Assembly (NCBI GenBank): GCA_023261915.1
Contig: JALRFT010000173.1
Coordinates: forward strand, 1-5,268
Length of the DNA: 5,268 nucleotides
Reading direction: 5' to 3'
Origin: Acidimicrobiales bacterium
GTDB lineage: Bacteria > Actinomycetota > Acidimicrobiia > Acidimicrobiales > Acidimicrobilacustridaceae
How positions within the stretch are numbered: position 1 is the stretch's first letter; the number at the start of each line of letters is the position of its first letter. The position numbers and the translations under genes are program-made. The notes under the pieces were generated by a model that ran no database searches, was not told where the DNA came from, and was given only the letters and a program-made list of their open reading frames with translations. Below are positions 1-5,268 of this stretch, one piece after another.

Positions 1-542
1 CGCGAGAAGCTCGCGATCATGCCGTTGTTGGCCGCGAGCATGTCGCAGGCATCATCGCGGGAGTAGCCACCGGAGAGGGCGACCACGCGCAGGACCTTCG
101 GATGGTCGATGAGCACCTTGTAGAAGTTGTTCTCGCTCGGCAGTGACAGCTTGAACATCACCTGCTGGCCCTCGGGCACGCGGTCGAGGCCGGCGAGGAG
201 GGCATCGCGCAGGATGGCCTCGCTCTGGGCCTTGTCGTCGCTCTTGATGTTGACCTCGGGCTCGATGATCGGCACAAGGCCGTGGCCGAGGATCTGCAGC
301 GCGAAATCGAACTGCTGGTCGACGACGGCCTGGATCCCCGCGGGGTTGGCGGAGTTGATGACCGAGCGCATCTTGGTGCCGAAGACGCCCTTGCTCACTG
401 CTCGCTTGCACAGGTCATCGAGGTGCGGCATCGGCTTCATCACCTGGGCGCCGTCGACCTCATCGGCGAGGCCGAGGTCGACCTTCACCAGCGGCACGAC
501 GCGCTTGACGTCCCAGAGATAGGACGGGGTGGGCTGGCCCTC
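1..542 (-). CDS. Class I fructose-bisphosphate aldolase, fragment lacking both ends
   Basis: The minus strand reads as an uninterrupted piece of about 180 residues of the short bacterial class I (Schiff-base) fructose-1,6-bisphosphate aldolase, the Staphylococcus/Listeria type of about 296 aa. That cytosolic enzyme interconverts fructose-1,6-bisphosphate with dihydroxyacetone phosphate and glyceraldehyde-3-phosphate. Counting from the Glu codon at 540-542, visible landmarks are YLWDVKRVVP (8-17), the KVD segment (20-22), FGTKMRS (54-60), VPIIEPEVNI (90-99, with the acid/base Glu), FKLSLP (130-135, where Lys131 aligns with the Schiff-base lysine), and SGGYSR (157-162), which is phosphate-binding in the family. 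The match ends in IASFSR at the window edge, so roughly 30 C-terminal residues lie outside. The first roughly 80 residues are absent: homology stops near 540, where plus-strand SDR coding begins. The frame stays open to a stop at 573-575, but no start codon or ribosome site belongs to it. It is therefore 5'-truncated by deletion or assembly join. The family call is firm; functionality is doubtful. Confidence 0.88.
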
Positions 543-545
543 GCC
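525..545. other. Chimeric junction joining two 5'-truncated genes
   Basis: Aldolase homology on the minus strand and SDR homology on the plus strand meet here. The 12-mer GGGCTGGCCCTC (531-542) makes sense in both: read forward it is Gly-Leu-Ala-Leu of the SDR helix, and read in reverse it is Glu-Gly-Gln-Pro, which fits the aldolase stretch before YLWD. Such a shared short stretch is what a microhomology-mediated deletion or a false assembly overlap would leave. The sequence alone cannot tell which. Confidence 0.72.
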
Positions 546-1241
546 GAGGCCGGTGCCGACGTGGTGGTGTGGTCACGCACTCTCGAACAAGTCGAGGCGA
601 CCGCCGCCGCCATCCGTGATCTCGGTGTCCGCGCCCACGCCGCAGTGGTCGATGCCGGCGATGCCGACGCAGTGGAGGCCGGTGTGTCCGAGGCCGTGGC
701 CGTCATGGGCCGACTGGACGTGGTGGTGAACGTGGTCGGCGGGGCCATGCCCCGGCCGGCGATGGCCACCAAGGACCGCCACCTCCAGGCGGCCTTCGAC
801 CACAACGTCGTGACCGGGCTACGCCTGGCGCGCTCAGCTGTGCCGTACCTGCTCGATACCGGTGGCGGTTCCATCGTGATGATCTCGAGTGCCGTCGGGC
901 ATCTCGTAGATCGCGGGTACCTCGCCTACGGCACCGCCAAAGCCGCCGTCGACCAGTCGGTGCGGATGTTGGCGGCTGATCTCAGTCCCCGCATCCGGGT
1001 GAACGCCGTGGCGCCCGGCGCTGTGTTGACTGAGGCCCTCGCCTTCATCGCCGAAGATGAACCCACCCGCACCGCCATTGAGTCACGCACCCCGATGCGC
1101 CGCATCGGCGACCCCGACGACATTGCGGCAGCCGTTCTGTACCTCGCTTCAGATGCCTCGTCGTACGTGACCGGTCAGATCATCGCCGTCGACGGGGGTC
1201 TCACCACGCCCAACTTCGACCTCGGACTGCCCGACCTGTAG
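531..1241 (+). CDS. Short-chain dehydrogenase/reductase (SDR), N-terminus missing
   Basis: This is a classical SDR-family NAD(P)-dependent oxidoreductase, of which about 236 residues remain; the family usually has about 250-260. Counting from the Gly codon at 531, the fragment begins inside the first Rossmann helix (LALAEAGAD, followed by strand VVVW). It then shows the NVVG form of the NNAG motif (67-70), the helix-4 Asn (92), the catalytic Ser (119/120) in MISSAVG, the YxxxK motif Tyr133/Lys137 (YGTAK), the VNAVAPG segment (157-163) and the usual C-terminal YVTGQIIAVDGG (212-223). The TGxxxGxG cofactor loop and first beta strand are absent. The sequence upstream in this frame is antisense to an aldolase and is not SDR-like. 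A frame open from ATG 282 would yield a 319-aa product, but its first 83 residues are an artefact of that antisense reading. The stop is TAG. It converges on the CoA-transferase with 21 bp between stops. Substrate unknown. As it stands the enzyme could not bind cofactor normally. Confidence 0.85.
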   Translation, partial: GLALAEAGADVVVWSRTLEQVEATAAAIRDLGVRAHAAVVDAGDADAVEAGVSEAVAVMGRLDVVVNVVGGAMPRPAMATKDRHLQAAFDHNVVTGLRLARSAVPYLLDTGGGSIVMISSAVGHLVDRGYLAYGTAKAAVDQSVRMLAADLSPRIRVNAVAPGAVLTEALAFIAEDEPTRTAIESRTPMRRIGDPDDIAAAVLYLASDASSYVTGQIIAVDGGLTTPNFDLGLPDL

Positions 1242-1262
1242 ACCGAATCACAGCCCGACGGA

Positions 1263-2480
1263 TCAGCGAATGACCCCGTCGTTGCGCAATGCCGCCAGTT
1301 CGTCGGACCCGAGACCGAGTTCGCCGCCGAGCACGGCGTCGGTGTCCGCACCAAGCGCCGGAGGCGGTGACTCCGGGGTGCCGTCGGGAACCGAGGAGAT
1401 CTTGACGGGGTTGCCCGGCACCACGGCGGGCTCACCCCCGTCGGGCCCCACCACTTCGACCAGCATGTGACGTGCCGCGAGGTGAGGGTCGGCGAGTACC
1501 TGGGGTGCGCTGAACACCGGGCCGGCGGCAATTCCCGCCGCCGCCAGCGCGTGACACGCCTCGACACTGGTCTTGGCGGCAGCCCACGCGTTCACAGCCA
1601 CCCGGATGTCGTCAATGTTGGTGCGCCACAACGCCCGGGTGGCGAAACGGTCGTCGTCGATCCATCCCGGTTCGCCGATCAGTTCGGCCAGTCGGGCGAA
1701 TTCGTGTTCGCGCCCCACCTGCACCACGAACCAGCCGTCACCGGCACGGAAACCATCGAGGATCATGGCCAGACCCGTCTCAGGATCGGGGCGCATCCCC
1801 ATCGACCACCAGTTCACGACGACGTCGGCGAAGGTGACCATGGCGTCGAACATCGCCACATCGACGTACTGGGCGTCACCCGTGAGGTCGCGCTGGCGCA
1901 ACGCGGCGAGAATCCCGATGACGCCGTACAGCGCCGTACCGATGTCCCCGAGCGCCCCCACCGGGGACGCCACGGGAGGTTCGTCGGGAAGGCGCTTCCA
2001 GTCGTACATGCCACTCATGGCTTCGGCCACCGCGGCGTACGCCGGCCACCCGGCATAGGGGGTGGCGGTGGTGTTCCCGAACCCCGACACGGACAGGTAC
2101 ACAACACCGGGGTGCACGGCCCGAACGTCCTCGAACCCGAGTCCCTTGGCGGCGAGTGAACCGGACTTGAAGTTCTCACAGACCACGTCGAAGTGCGGGG
2201 CTAACCCCAGCACGAGGTCCCGGCCCGCGGGCGTGCCGAAGTCGATGGCGACGCTGCGCTTGCCAAGATTGTTCCGCACAAAGGTGGCCCCCATCGGCGC
2301 CCCGTCGGGCCCGGGCATGGTCGGCAACGATCCCCGGCCGAGGTCACCGGAGCGGGGGTGTTCGACCTTGACGACCTCAGCTCCGAGGCGGGCGAGGAGC
2401 TGGGTGGCGAACGGCAGTGCCTGCATCTGTTCGAGGGCCAGCACGCGGACGCCACGCAGCGGGAGTGCAGGGTCGGTCAC
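1263..2480 (-). CDS. Family III CoA-transferase (CaiB/BaiF type)
   Basis: A complete 405-aa protein of the CaiB/BaiF (formyl-CoA transferase, alpha-methylacyl-CoA racemase) family, of typical length. These cytosolic enzymes move CoA between carboxylic acids through an aspartyl-CoA intermediate, or racemise 2-methylacyl-CoAs. The N-terminal part has the standard opening LRGVRVLALEQ (8-18), LARLGAEVVKVEHP (29-42), the RNNLGKRSVAID segment (69-80) and the DVVCENFKSG segment (98-107). GALGDIGTALYG (175-186) carries the expected catalytic Asp179. The C-terminal domain includes AAGIAAGPVFSAPQVLADPHL (from 314), the usual closing-domain motif. The start is GTG (complement of 2478-2480), chosen because family homology begins directly after it. 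No convincing Shine-Dalgarno precedes it; a TAGGGT hexamer 6 nt upstream suggests leaderless transcription. It is divergent from the HMG-CoA-synthase-like/thiolase pair, so it may activate or recycle their acyl-CoA. Exact substrate unknown; racemase activity cannot be excluded. Confidence 0.93.
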   Translation of the reverse strand: MTDPALPLRGVRVLALEQMQALPFATQLLARLGAEVVKVEHPRSGDLGRGSLPTMPGPDGAPMGATFVRNNLGKRSVAIDFGTPAGRDLVLGLAPHFDVVCENFKSGSLAAKGLGFEDVRAVHPGVVYLSVSGFGNTTATPYAGWPAYAAVAEAMSGMYDWKRLPDEPPVASPVGALGDIGTALYGVIGILAALRQRDLTGDAQYVDVAMFDAMVTFADVVVNWWSMGMRPDPETGLAMILDGFRAGDGWFVVQVGREHEFARLAELIGEPGWIDDDRFATRALWRTNIDDIRVAVNAWAAAKTSVEACHALAAAGIAAGPVFSAPQVLADPHLAARHMLVEVVGPDGGEPAVVPGNPVKISSVPDGTPESPPPALGADTDAVLGGELGLGSDELAALRNDGVIR

Positions 2481-2486
2481 GCCGCC

Positions 2487-2492
2487 ACCCTA
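2487..2492 (-). promoter_or_regulatory. Candidate -10 element of the CoA-transferase gene (leaderless)
   Basis: On the minus strand the hexamer TAGGGT fits the actinobacterial TANNNT -10 pattern and ends 6 nt before the GTG start codon. Transcription would begin at or very near the GTG, giving a leaderless mRNA, which is common in actinobacteria. No clear -35 is seen. The same bases could act as a weak purine-rich ribosome site instead. Confidence 0.45.
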
Positions 2493-2506
2493 CCGGCCCG
2501 CCGGGA

Positions 2507-2523
2507 TCTGACGGGGCGTCAGA
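2507..2523. promoter_or_regulatory. Palindromic candidate operator in the divergent intergenic region
   Basis: TCTGACG-GGG-CGTCAGA is a perfect inverted repeat with 7-bp arms and a 3-bp centre. It lies in the 74 bp between the start codons of the divergent CoA-transferase and HMG-CoA-synthase-like genes, in the -35 zone of both proposed promoters. This is where a dimeric repressor, for instance one of the TetR family that often controls CoA-thioester metabolism in actinobacteria, would block both directions. No regulator gene is in the window, so the binding protein is unknown. A 3-nt loop and no U-run make a terminator role unlikely. Confidence 0.5.
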
Positions 2524-2542
2524 AGTCGACCACCTCAGGCGG

Positions 2543-2548
2543 TAGTGT
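2543..2548 (+). promoter_or_regulatory. Candidate -10 element of the HMGCS-like/DUF35 gene (leaderless)
   Basis: TAGTGT matches TANNNT and ends 6 nt before the ATG at 2555, so the transcript would start at or beside the initiation codon. No Shine-Dalgarno is present in that space (GCCGCC), which supports leaderless initiation. The arrangement mirrors the minus-strand promoter of the neighbouring gene. A -35 is not obvious. Confidence 0.5.
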
Positions 2549-2554
2549 GCCGCC

Positions 2555-3994
2555 ATGCGCGGCATCATCTCGTGGGGAACCTGTGTGCCCCATTGGCGCC
2601 TTGACCGCACCAGCATCGCGGCCGTGGCCGGTCAGGGAGGGGGCCGCGGCACCCGTTCGGTGGCCTCGTTCGACCAGGACGCCGTCACCCTCGCCACCGA
2701 GGCAGCACGCCACGCTCTCGCTGACGCTCCAACACCCGACACCCTCATGTTCGGCACCGTCAGTCCCCCCGTCGCTGATCACACCAATGCTTCGGTCATC
2801 CACGCCGCCCTCGGACTTCCCGCTGAGGTCGCTGCCCTCGATCTCGGGGCGAGTGTCCGCTCGGTCATCGGTGGCCTCGGGTTGGCCGCCCGCACGGGCG
2901 GCACCGTGGCACTGGCAGCGGCCGATCTGCGCACCGGGCGCGCCGGCTCCGCCGAGGAATCCGGCGGCGGTGACGCCGGAGCCTGCGTGCTCGTCGGTGA
3001 AGACAGCCCCGGGGCCCCGGTCGTGGCCGAGGTGGTGGCGCACGCCAGTGCGACGGCCGAGATCCTCGACCGCTGGCGCATCCCTGGTGAGACGGTCAGC
3101 CGGACCTGGGATGAGAAGTTCGCCGAGGTGGCCCTGCGACCCCTCGTCACCGACGCACTGCATCGGGCGCTCGCCTCAGCCGGGGTGTCGTCGTCGGACG
3201 TGGCCGTCGCCGTCGTCGACGCCCCCAGCGCCCGCATCGGGGCGGCGCTGGCCCGAGTGGTGGGGGCACAACGCACAGCCGATGACCTGTCCGCCACGGT
3301 GGGCATCACTGGAGCGGCCCACCCGCTGCTGTGTCTCGCCAACGAACTCGAGCGTCTCGCCGCCGAAGGTGACGAAGGCGGCACCCTCGTCGCCCTCGTG
3401 CACGCCGGAGACGGCGCCGACGTCATCGTGTTCCGCACCACGGCGGCCCTCGGGGCCCACCGCGGCGGCGCCACCGTGGCCGATCAGCTCGCCGTGGGGG
3501 CACCCGTGGCCTACGGACGGTTCCTGTCGTGGCGCGGGATGCTCGAAGTCGAACCGCCCCGCCGGCCCGAACCGCAGCGAGTGTCCGCCCCGGCAGCATG
3601 GCGGGCAGCAACCTGGAAATACGCCTTCCGTGGTTCACGCGACACCACTACCGGATCAGTTCACCTGCCACCCTCACGGGTGTCCGCCGACGGTGAGCGC
3701 ACCGATGAGATGGAGCCCGCAATGCTGGCGAGCGCCGAAGGCACCGTCGCCACGTTCACCGTGGATCGGGTGGCGTACTCACCGAGTCCACCGATCATCT
3801 TCGCCGTCGTCGACTTCGACGGCGGGGGCCGGTTCCCTGTCGAACTGTGCGACCTCAGTCCCGACGAGATTGCTATCGGATCACGAGTGGCGTTGACGTT
3901 CCGGCGACTCCACGCTGCCGACGGGATCCCGAACTACTTCTGGAAGGCGCGACTCATGCGCCAACCTGTCGCCGTCGAAGCCGAGGAGGCCTGA
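2555..3994 (+). CDS. HMG-CoA-synthase-like domain fused to DUF35 OB-fold domain
   Basis: A 479-aa two-domain protein. Residues 1 to about 340 resemble the hydroxymethylglutaryl-CoA synthase/ketoacyl synthase III branch of the thiolase fold: MRGIISWGTCVPHWRLDR (1-18), SFDQDAVTLATEAARHAL (38-55), SPPVADHTNAS (70-80), and a GGGDAGACVLVGED segment (137-150) like the family's GDAAAA loop. Residues about 345-470 are a DUF35 (acyl-CoA-associated OB-fold) domain, with a ribbon-like hairpin GSRDTTTGSVHLPPSRVS (360-377) and the OB barrel GTVATFTVDRVAY to YFWKARL (396-467). By eye, the synthase catalytic triad is not conserved: the Glu position reads Val69, the Cys position Ser100 and the His position Asp222. 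The four zinc-ribbon Cys positions read Asp363, Thr366, Ser377 and Gly380. The start is the ATG where family homology begins. The gene is 2 nt upstream of the thiolase, so the two are almost certainly co-transcribed. By analogy with thiolase/HMGCS/DUF35 complexes it probably binds that thiolase and its acyl-CoA. Its own reaction, if any, is unknown. Confidence 0.88.
   Translation: MRGIISWGTCVPHWRLDRTSIAAVAGQGGGRGTRSVASFDQDAVTLATEAARHALADAPTPDTLMFGTVSPPVADHTNASVIHAALGLPAEVAALDLGASVRSVIGGLGLAARTGGTVALAAADLRTGRAGSAEESGGGDAGACVLVGEDSPGAPVVAEVVAHASATAEILDRWRIPGETVSRTWDEKFAEVALRPLVTDALHRALASAGVSSSDVAVAVVDAPSARIGAALARVVGAQRTADDLSATVGITGAAHPLLCLANELERLAAEGDEGGTLVALVHAGDGADVIVFRTTAALGAHRGGATVADQLAVGAPVAYGRFLSWRGMLEVEPPRRPEPQRVSAPAAWRAATWKYAFRGSRDTTTGSVHLPPSRVSADGERTDEMEPAMLASAEGTVATFTVDRVAYSPSPPIIFAVVDFDGGGRFPVELCDLSPDEIAIGSRVALTFRRLHAADGIPNYFWKARLMRQPVAVEAEEA
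3983..3989 (+). promoter_or_regulatory. Strong Shine-Dalgarno site deciding the thiolase start
   Basis: GAGGAGG sits 7 nt before ATG 3997, inside the last codons of the upstream gene. It fixes the thiolase start at 3997. An in-frame ATG at 3847 would add 50 residues that overlap the upstream gene and have no thiolase character. The strong site here contrasts with the leaderless arrangement proposed for the first gene of the pair. Confidence 0.85.
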
Positions 3995-3996
3995 CC

Positions 3997-5196
3997 ATGG
4001 CGTCACACTCCCTGCGCGACCAGGTCGCCATCGTGGCCATGGGGTGCACCCCGTTCATCGAGCACTGGGACAAGGGTCTTGACGACCTCGCCGTGGACGC
4101 TGTTGTTGACTGCCTGTCGGGAACCGGCCTCACCACCAATGAGATCGATGCCTTCTGGCTCGGCACCGCCCAGGGCGGCATGAGCGGCATCACCCTCGCC
4201 CGCCCGCTGCAGCTACACAACAAGCCGGTGACGCGGGTGGAGAACTACTGCGCCACCGGGTCAGAAGCGCTGCGTCAGGCGGTGTACGCCGTGGCGGCCG
4301 GGGCCTACGACGTGGCCATGGCCGTCGGTGTGGAGAAAGTGAAGGACTCCGGCTTCCAGGGACTCAACGCCGTGCCGCCCCCCAACGACGGCACGGCTCG
4401 TTCCCTCACGGCAGCCGCCATGTTCTCCATGGTCGCCCCTGCCTACGCCCGCCGTTACGGCGTGGATCCCAGCGAGTTGCGGGCGGCGATGGCCCGGGTG
4501 GCGACGAAGAACCATGCCAACGGTGCCCGTAACCCCCGCGCCCAGTTCCGCCGGGAGGTGTCGGCCGAGCAGGTGTGCAACGCCCCGGTGGTCGCCGGAG
4601 ACCTCGGGGTGTTCGACTGCGCAGGTGTCGCCGACGGCGCCGCCGCTGCCGTGGTGTGCCGGGCTGAGGACGCCCACCGCTTCACCGACCGGCCGCTGTT
4701 CGTGAAGGCGCTGTCGTTCGTGGCGGGCAATGGGAGCGGACTCGGGGATCCGGCCTATGACTACACGACGTTTCCCGAAGTGGCGGCCACCGCCGCCGAC
4801 GCCTACCGCCAGGCCGGCATCACGAACCCCGGGGCCCAGCTCGCCATGGCCGAGGTGCACGACTGTTTCACCATCACTGAACTCGTGCTCGCCGAGGACC
4901 TCGGGTTCAGTGAGCGGGGCACGGCGTGGCGCGACCTGCTCGACGGGCGGTTCGACCGTGACGGTGACCTCCCAATCAACCCCGATGGTGGCCTGAAATC
5001 CTTCGGCCACCCGGTGGGTGCGTCAGGTCTGCGCATGTTGTACGAGGCGTGGCTGCAGTTGCGCGGCGAGGCCCCCGCCGAACGGGCGATCAGCACGGTG
5101 GGTGCCGGACGGACGCGGGCGCTCACCCACAACCTCGGTGGCTACCCCGGTGAGATGGTGAGTTTCGTCTCAATCGTCGGTACCGAACTCGACTGA
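3997..5196 (+). CDS. Thiolase (SCP-x/archaeal-type acetyl-CoA acyltransferase)
   Basis: A 399-aa thiolase of normal length, expected to be cytosolic and to catalyse Claisen condensation or thiolytic cleavage of 3-oxoacyl-CoA. The N-terminal half has VAIVAMGCTPF (10-20) and the nucleophile loop VENYCATGSEALR (81-93), with Cys85 as the acyl-accepting cysteine. GVEKVKDSGF (111-120) is also typical. The C-terminal half has EVHDCFTITEL (286-296, His288) and the GGLKSFGHPVGASGL loop (331-345) with His338. The final loop reads LTHNLGGYPG (376-385): the second Cys of classical biosynthetic thiolases is replaced by the HN-GG form, as in SCP-x-like and archaeal thiolases. The catalytic set looks intact. 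It starts 2 nt after the stop of the HMGCS-like/DUF35 gene with its own strong Shine-Dalgarno. DUF35 proteins are known partners of this thiolase subgroup, so a complex between the two products is the natural inference. Chain-length and substrate preference cannot be told. Confidence 0.93.
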   Translation: MASHSLRDQVAIVAMGCTPFIEHWDKGLDDLAVDAVVDCLSGTGLTTNEIDAFWLGTAQGGMSGITLARPLQLHNKPVTRVENYCATGSEALRQAVYAVAAGAYDVAMAVGVEKVKDSGFQGLNAVPPPNDGTARSLTAAAMFSMVAPAYARRYGVDPSELRAAMARVATKNHANGARNPRAQFRREVSAEQVCNAPVVAGDLGVFDCAGVADGAAAAVVCRAEDAHRFTDRPLFVKALSFVAGNGSGLGDPAYDYTTFPEVAATAADAYRQAGITNPGAQLAMAEVHDCFTITELVLAEDLGFSERGTAWRDLLDGRFDRDGDLPINPDGGLKSFGHPVGASGLRMLYEAWLQLRGEAPAERAISTVGAGRTRALTHNLGGYPGEMVSFVSIVGTELD

Positions 5197-5202
5197 CCCG
5201 TG

Positions 5203-5222
5203 CACCCGGCGACGACCGGGTG
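5203..5222 (+). terminator. Short GC-rich hairpin between thiolase and next gene
   Basis: CACCCGG, a 6-nt loop CGACGA, then CCGGGTG form a perfect 7-bp stem starting 6 nt after the thiolase stop. No U-run follows, and the next gene begins 21 nt later. It is therefore more likely a weak or U-less terminator, or an intercistronic stability or attenuation element, than a canonical terminator. Confidence 0.4.
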
Positions 5223-5232
5223 GCGACAACCC

Positions 5233-5238
5233 AAGGAG
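5233..5238 (+). promoter_or_regulatory. Ribosome binding site of the downstream partial gene
   Basis: AAGGAG lies 5 nt before GTG 5244 and is the main reason to accept that GTG as a start codon. Confidence 0.7.
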
Positions 5239-5243
5239 CACCC

Positions 5244-5268
5244 GTGGCCATCACTGCTGAGGACCGCA
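5244..5268 (+). CDS. Start of a downstream gene, product not identifiable
   Basis: Eight codons are visible, reading M(GTG)-AITAEDR, before the window ends. They follow an AAGGAG ribosome site and lie 47 bp after the thiolase stop on the same strand, so the gene is probably part of the same transcription unit unless the intervening hairpin terminates. Too little is present to assign a family. Confidence 0.6.

Noticed and set aside
519..533. Ile-Gly-Arg-Gly-Gly before the SDR helix as a remnant of the GxGIG cofactor loop
   Set aside because: The spacing to the following helix is about one residue short and no TGxxx precedes it. The same bases read on the minus strand give Thr-Pro-Ser-Tyr of the aldolase, so the resemblance is probably coincidental.
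1229..1262. GCCCGAC direct repeat and a possible bidirectional terminator between the convergent SDR and CoA-transferase genes
   Set aside because: The repeat is short and direct, not inverted. I see no stem-loop or U-run in the 21-bp gap, so no terminator is called.
1467..2159. Plus-strand frame of 230 codons inside the CoA-transferase
   Set aside because: It is antisense to a complete, motif-bearing CoA-transferase. Its His/Arg/Gly-rich product has no recognisable domain.
2519..3163. Minus-strand frame of 214 codons opposite the HMGCS-like gene
   Set aside because: It overlaps the divergent promoter region and is antisense to a well-supported gene; its composition is that of a shadow frame.
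2358..3896. Long plus-strand frame of 512 codons
   Set aside because: It runs antisense to the CoA-transferase start and then in the wrong frame through the HMGCS-like gene. Its product is low-complexity Pro/Ser/Arg-rich, as expected of a shadow frame in GC-rich DNA.
3847..3996. In-frame extension of the thiolase to an ATG 50 codons upstream
   Set aside because: It overlaps the end of the HMGCS-like/DUF35 gene in another frame, is Arg/Cys-rich and not thiolase-like. A strong GAGGAGG site supports ATG 3997.
4261..5010. Minus-strand frame of 249 codons opposite the thiolase
   Set aside because: It is antisense to conserved thiolase motifs, with a Gly/His/Val-rich shadow composition and no ribosome site or family features.
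5122..5151. Loss of the second catalytic Cys in the thiolase C-terminal loop
   Set aside because: The HN-GG form seen here is normal for SCP-x-like and archaeal thiolases, so it is a subfamily trait and not a defect.

Overview
The window is GC-rich coding DNA with GTG as well as ATG starts and dense gene packing. In the one divergent intergenic region, TANNNT-type -10 hexamers lie 6 nt from the start codons. This points to a high-GC actinobacterium. The CoA-thioester gene content would fit an Acidimicrobiia- or Mycobacteriales-like lineage, but the sequence alone does not settle the taxon.

Layout. Positions 1 to about 542 (minus strand) hold an internal piece of a class I fructose-bisphosphate aldolase, cut off by the window edge at its C-terminal side. 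From about 531 to 1241 (plus strand) lies a short-chain dehydrogenase/reductase (SDR) that lacks its N-terminal nucleotide-binding motif. The two genes are head to head, and each loses its 5' end at the same point (about 525-545). This is a chimeric junction: either a deletion or an assembly join. A complete family III (CaiB/BaiF) CoA-transferase follows on the minus strand (1263-2480), convergent with the SDR. A 74-bp divergent intergenic region carries a perfect 7-bp-arm palindrome between two candidate leaderless promoters. Next come a fused HMG-CoA-synthase-like/DUF35 OB-fold protein (2555-3994) and, 2 nt later, a thiolase (3997-5196). A short hairpin and the first codons of another gene (GTG at 5244, good Shine-Dalgarno) close the window.

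How the genes may work together. Thiolase plus an HMG-CoA-synthase-like protein plus a DUF35 protein is the set known from archaeal acetoacetyl-CoA thiolase/HMG-CoA synthase complexes, where DUF35 bridges the two enzymes. Thiolase-like/DUF35 pairs are also known from actinobacterial steroid side-chain degradation. Here the synthase-like and DUF35 parts are one polypeptide. By eye, that polypeptide has lost the Glu/Cys/His catalytic residues and all four zinc-ribbon cysteines, while the adjacent thiolase keeps its nucleophilic Cys and two His. The fusion protein therefore looks like a non-canonical or non-catalytic partner of an active thiolase. The divergent CoA-transferase could activate or recycle the acyl-CoA substrate under shared control. 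The substrate cannot be read from the sequence.
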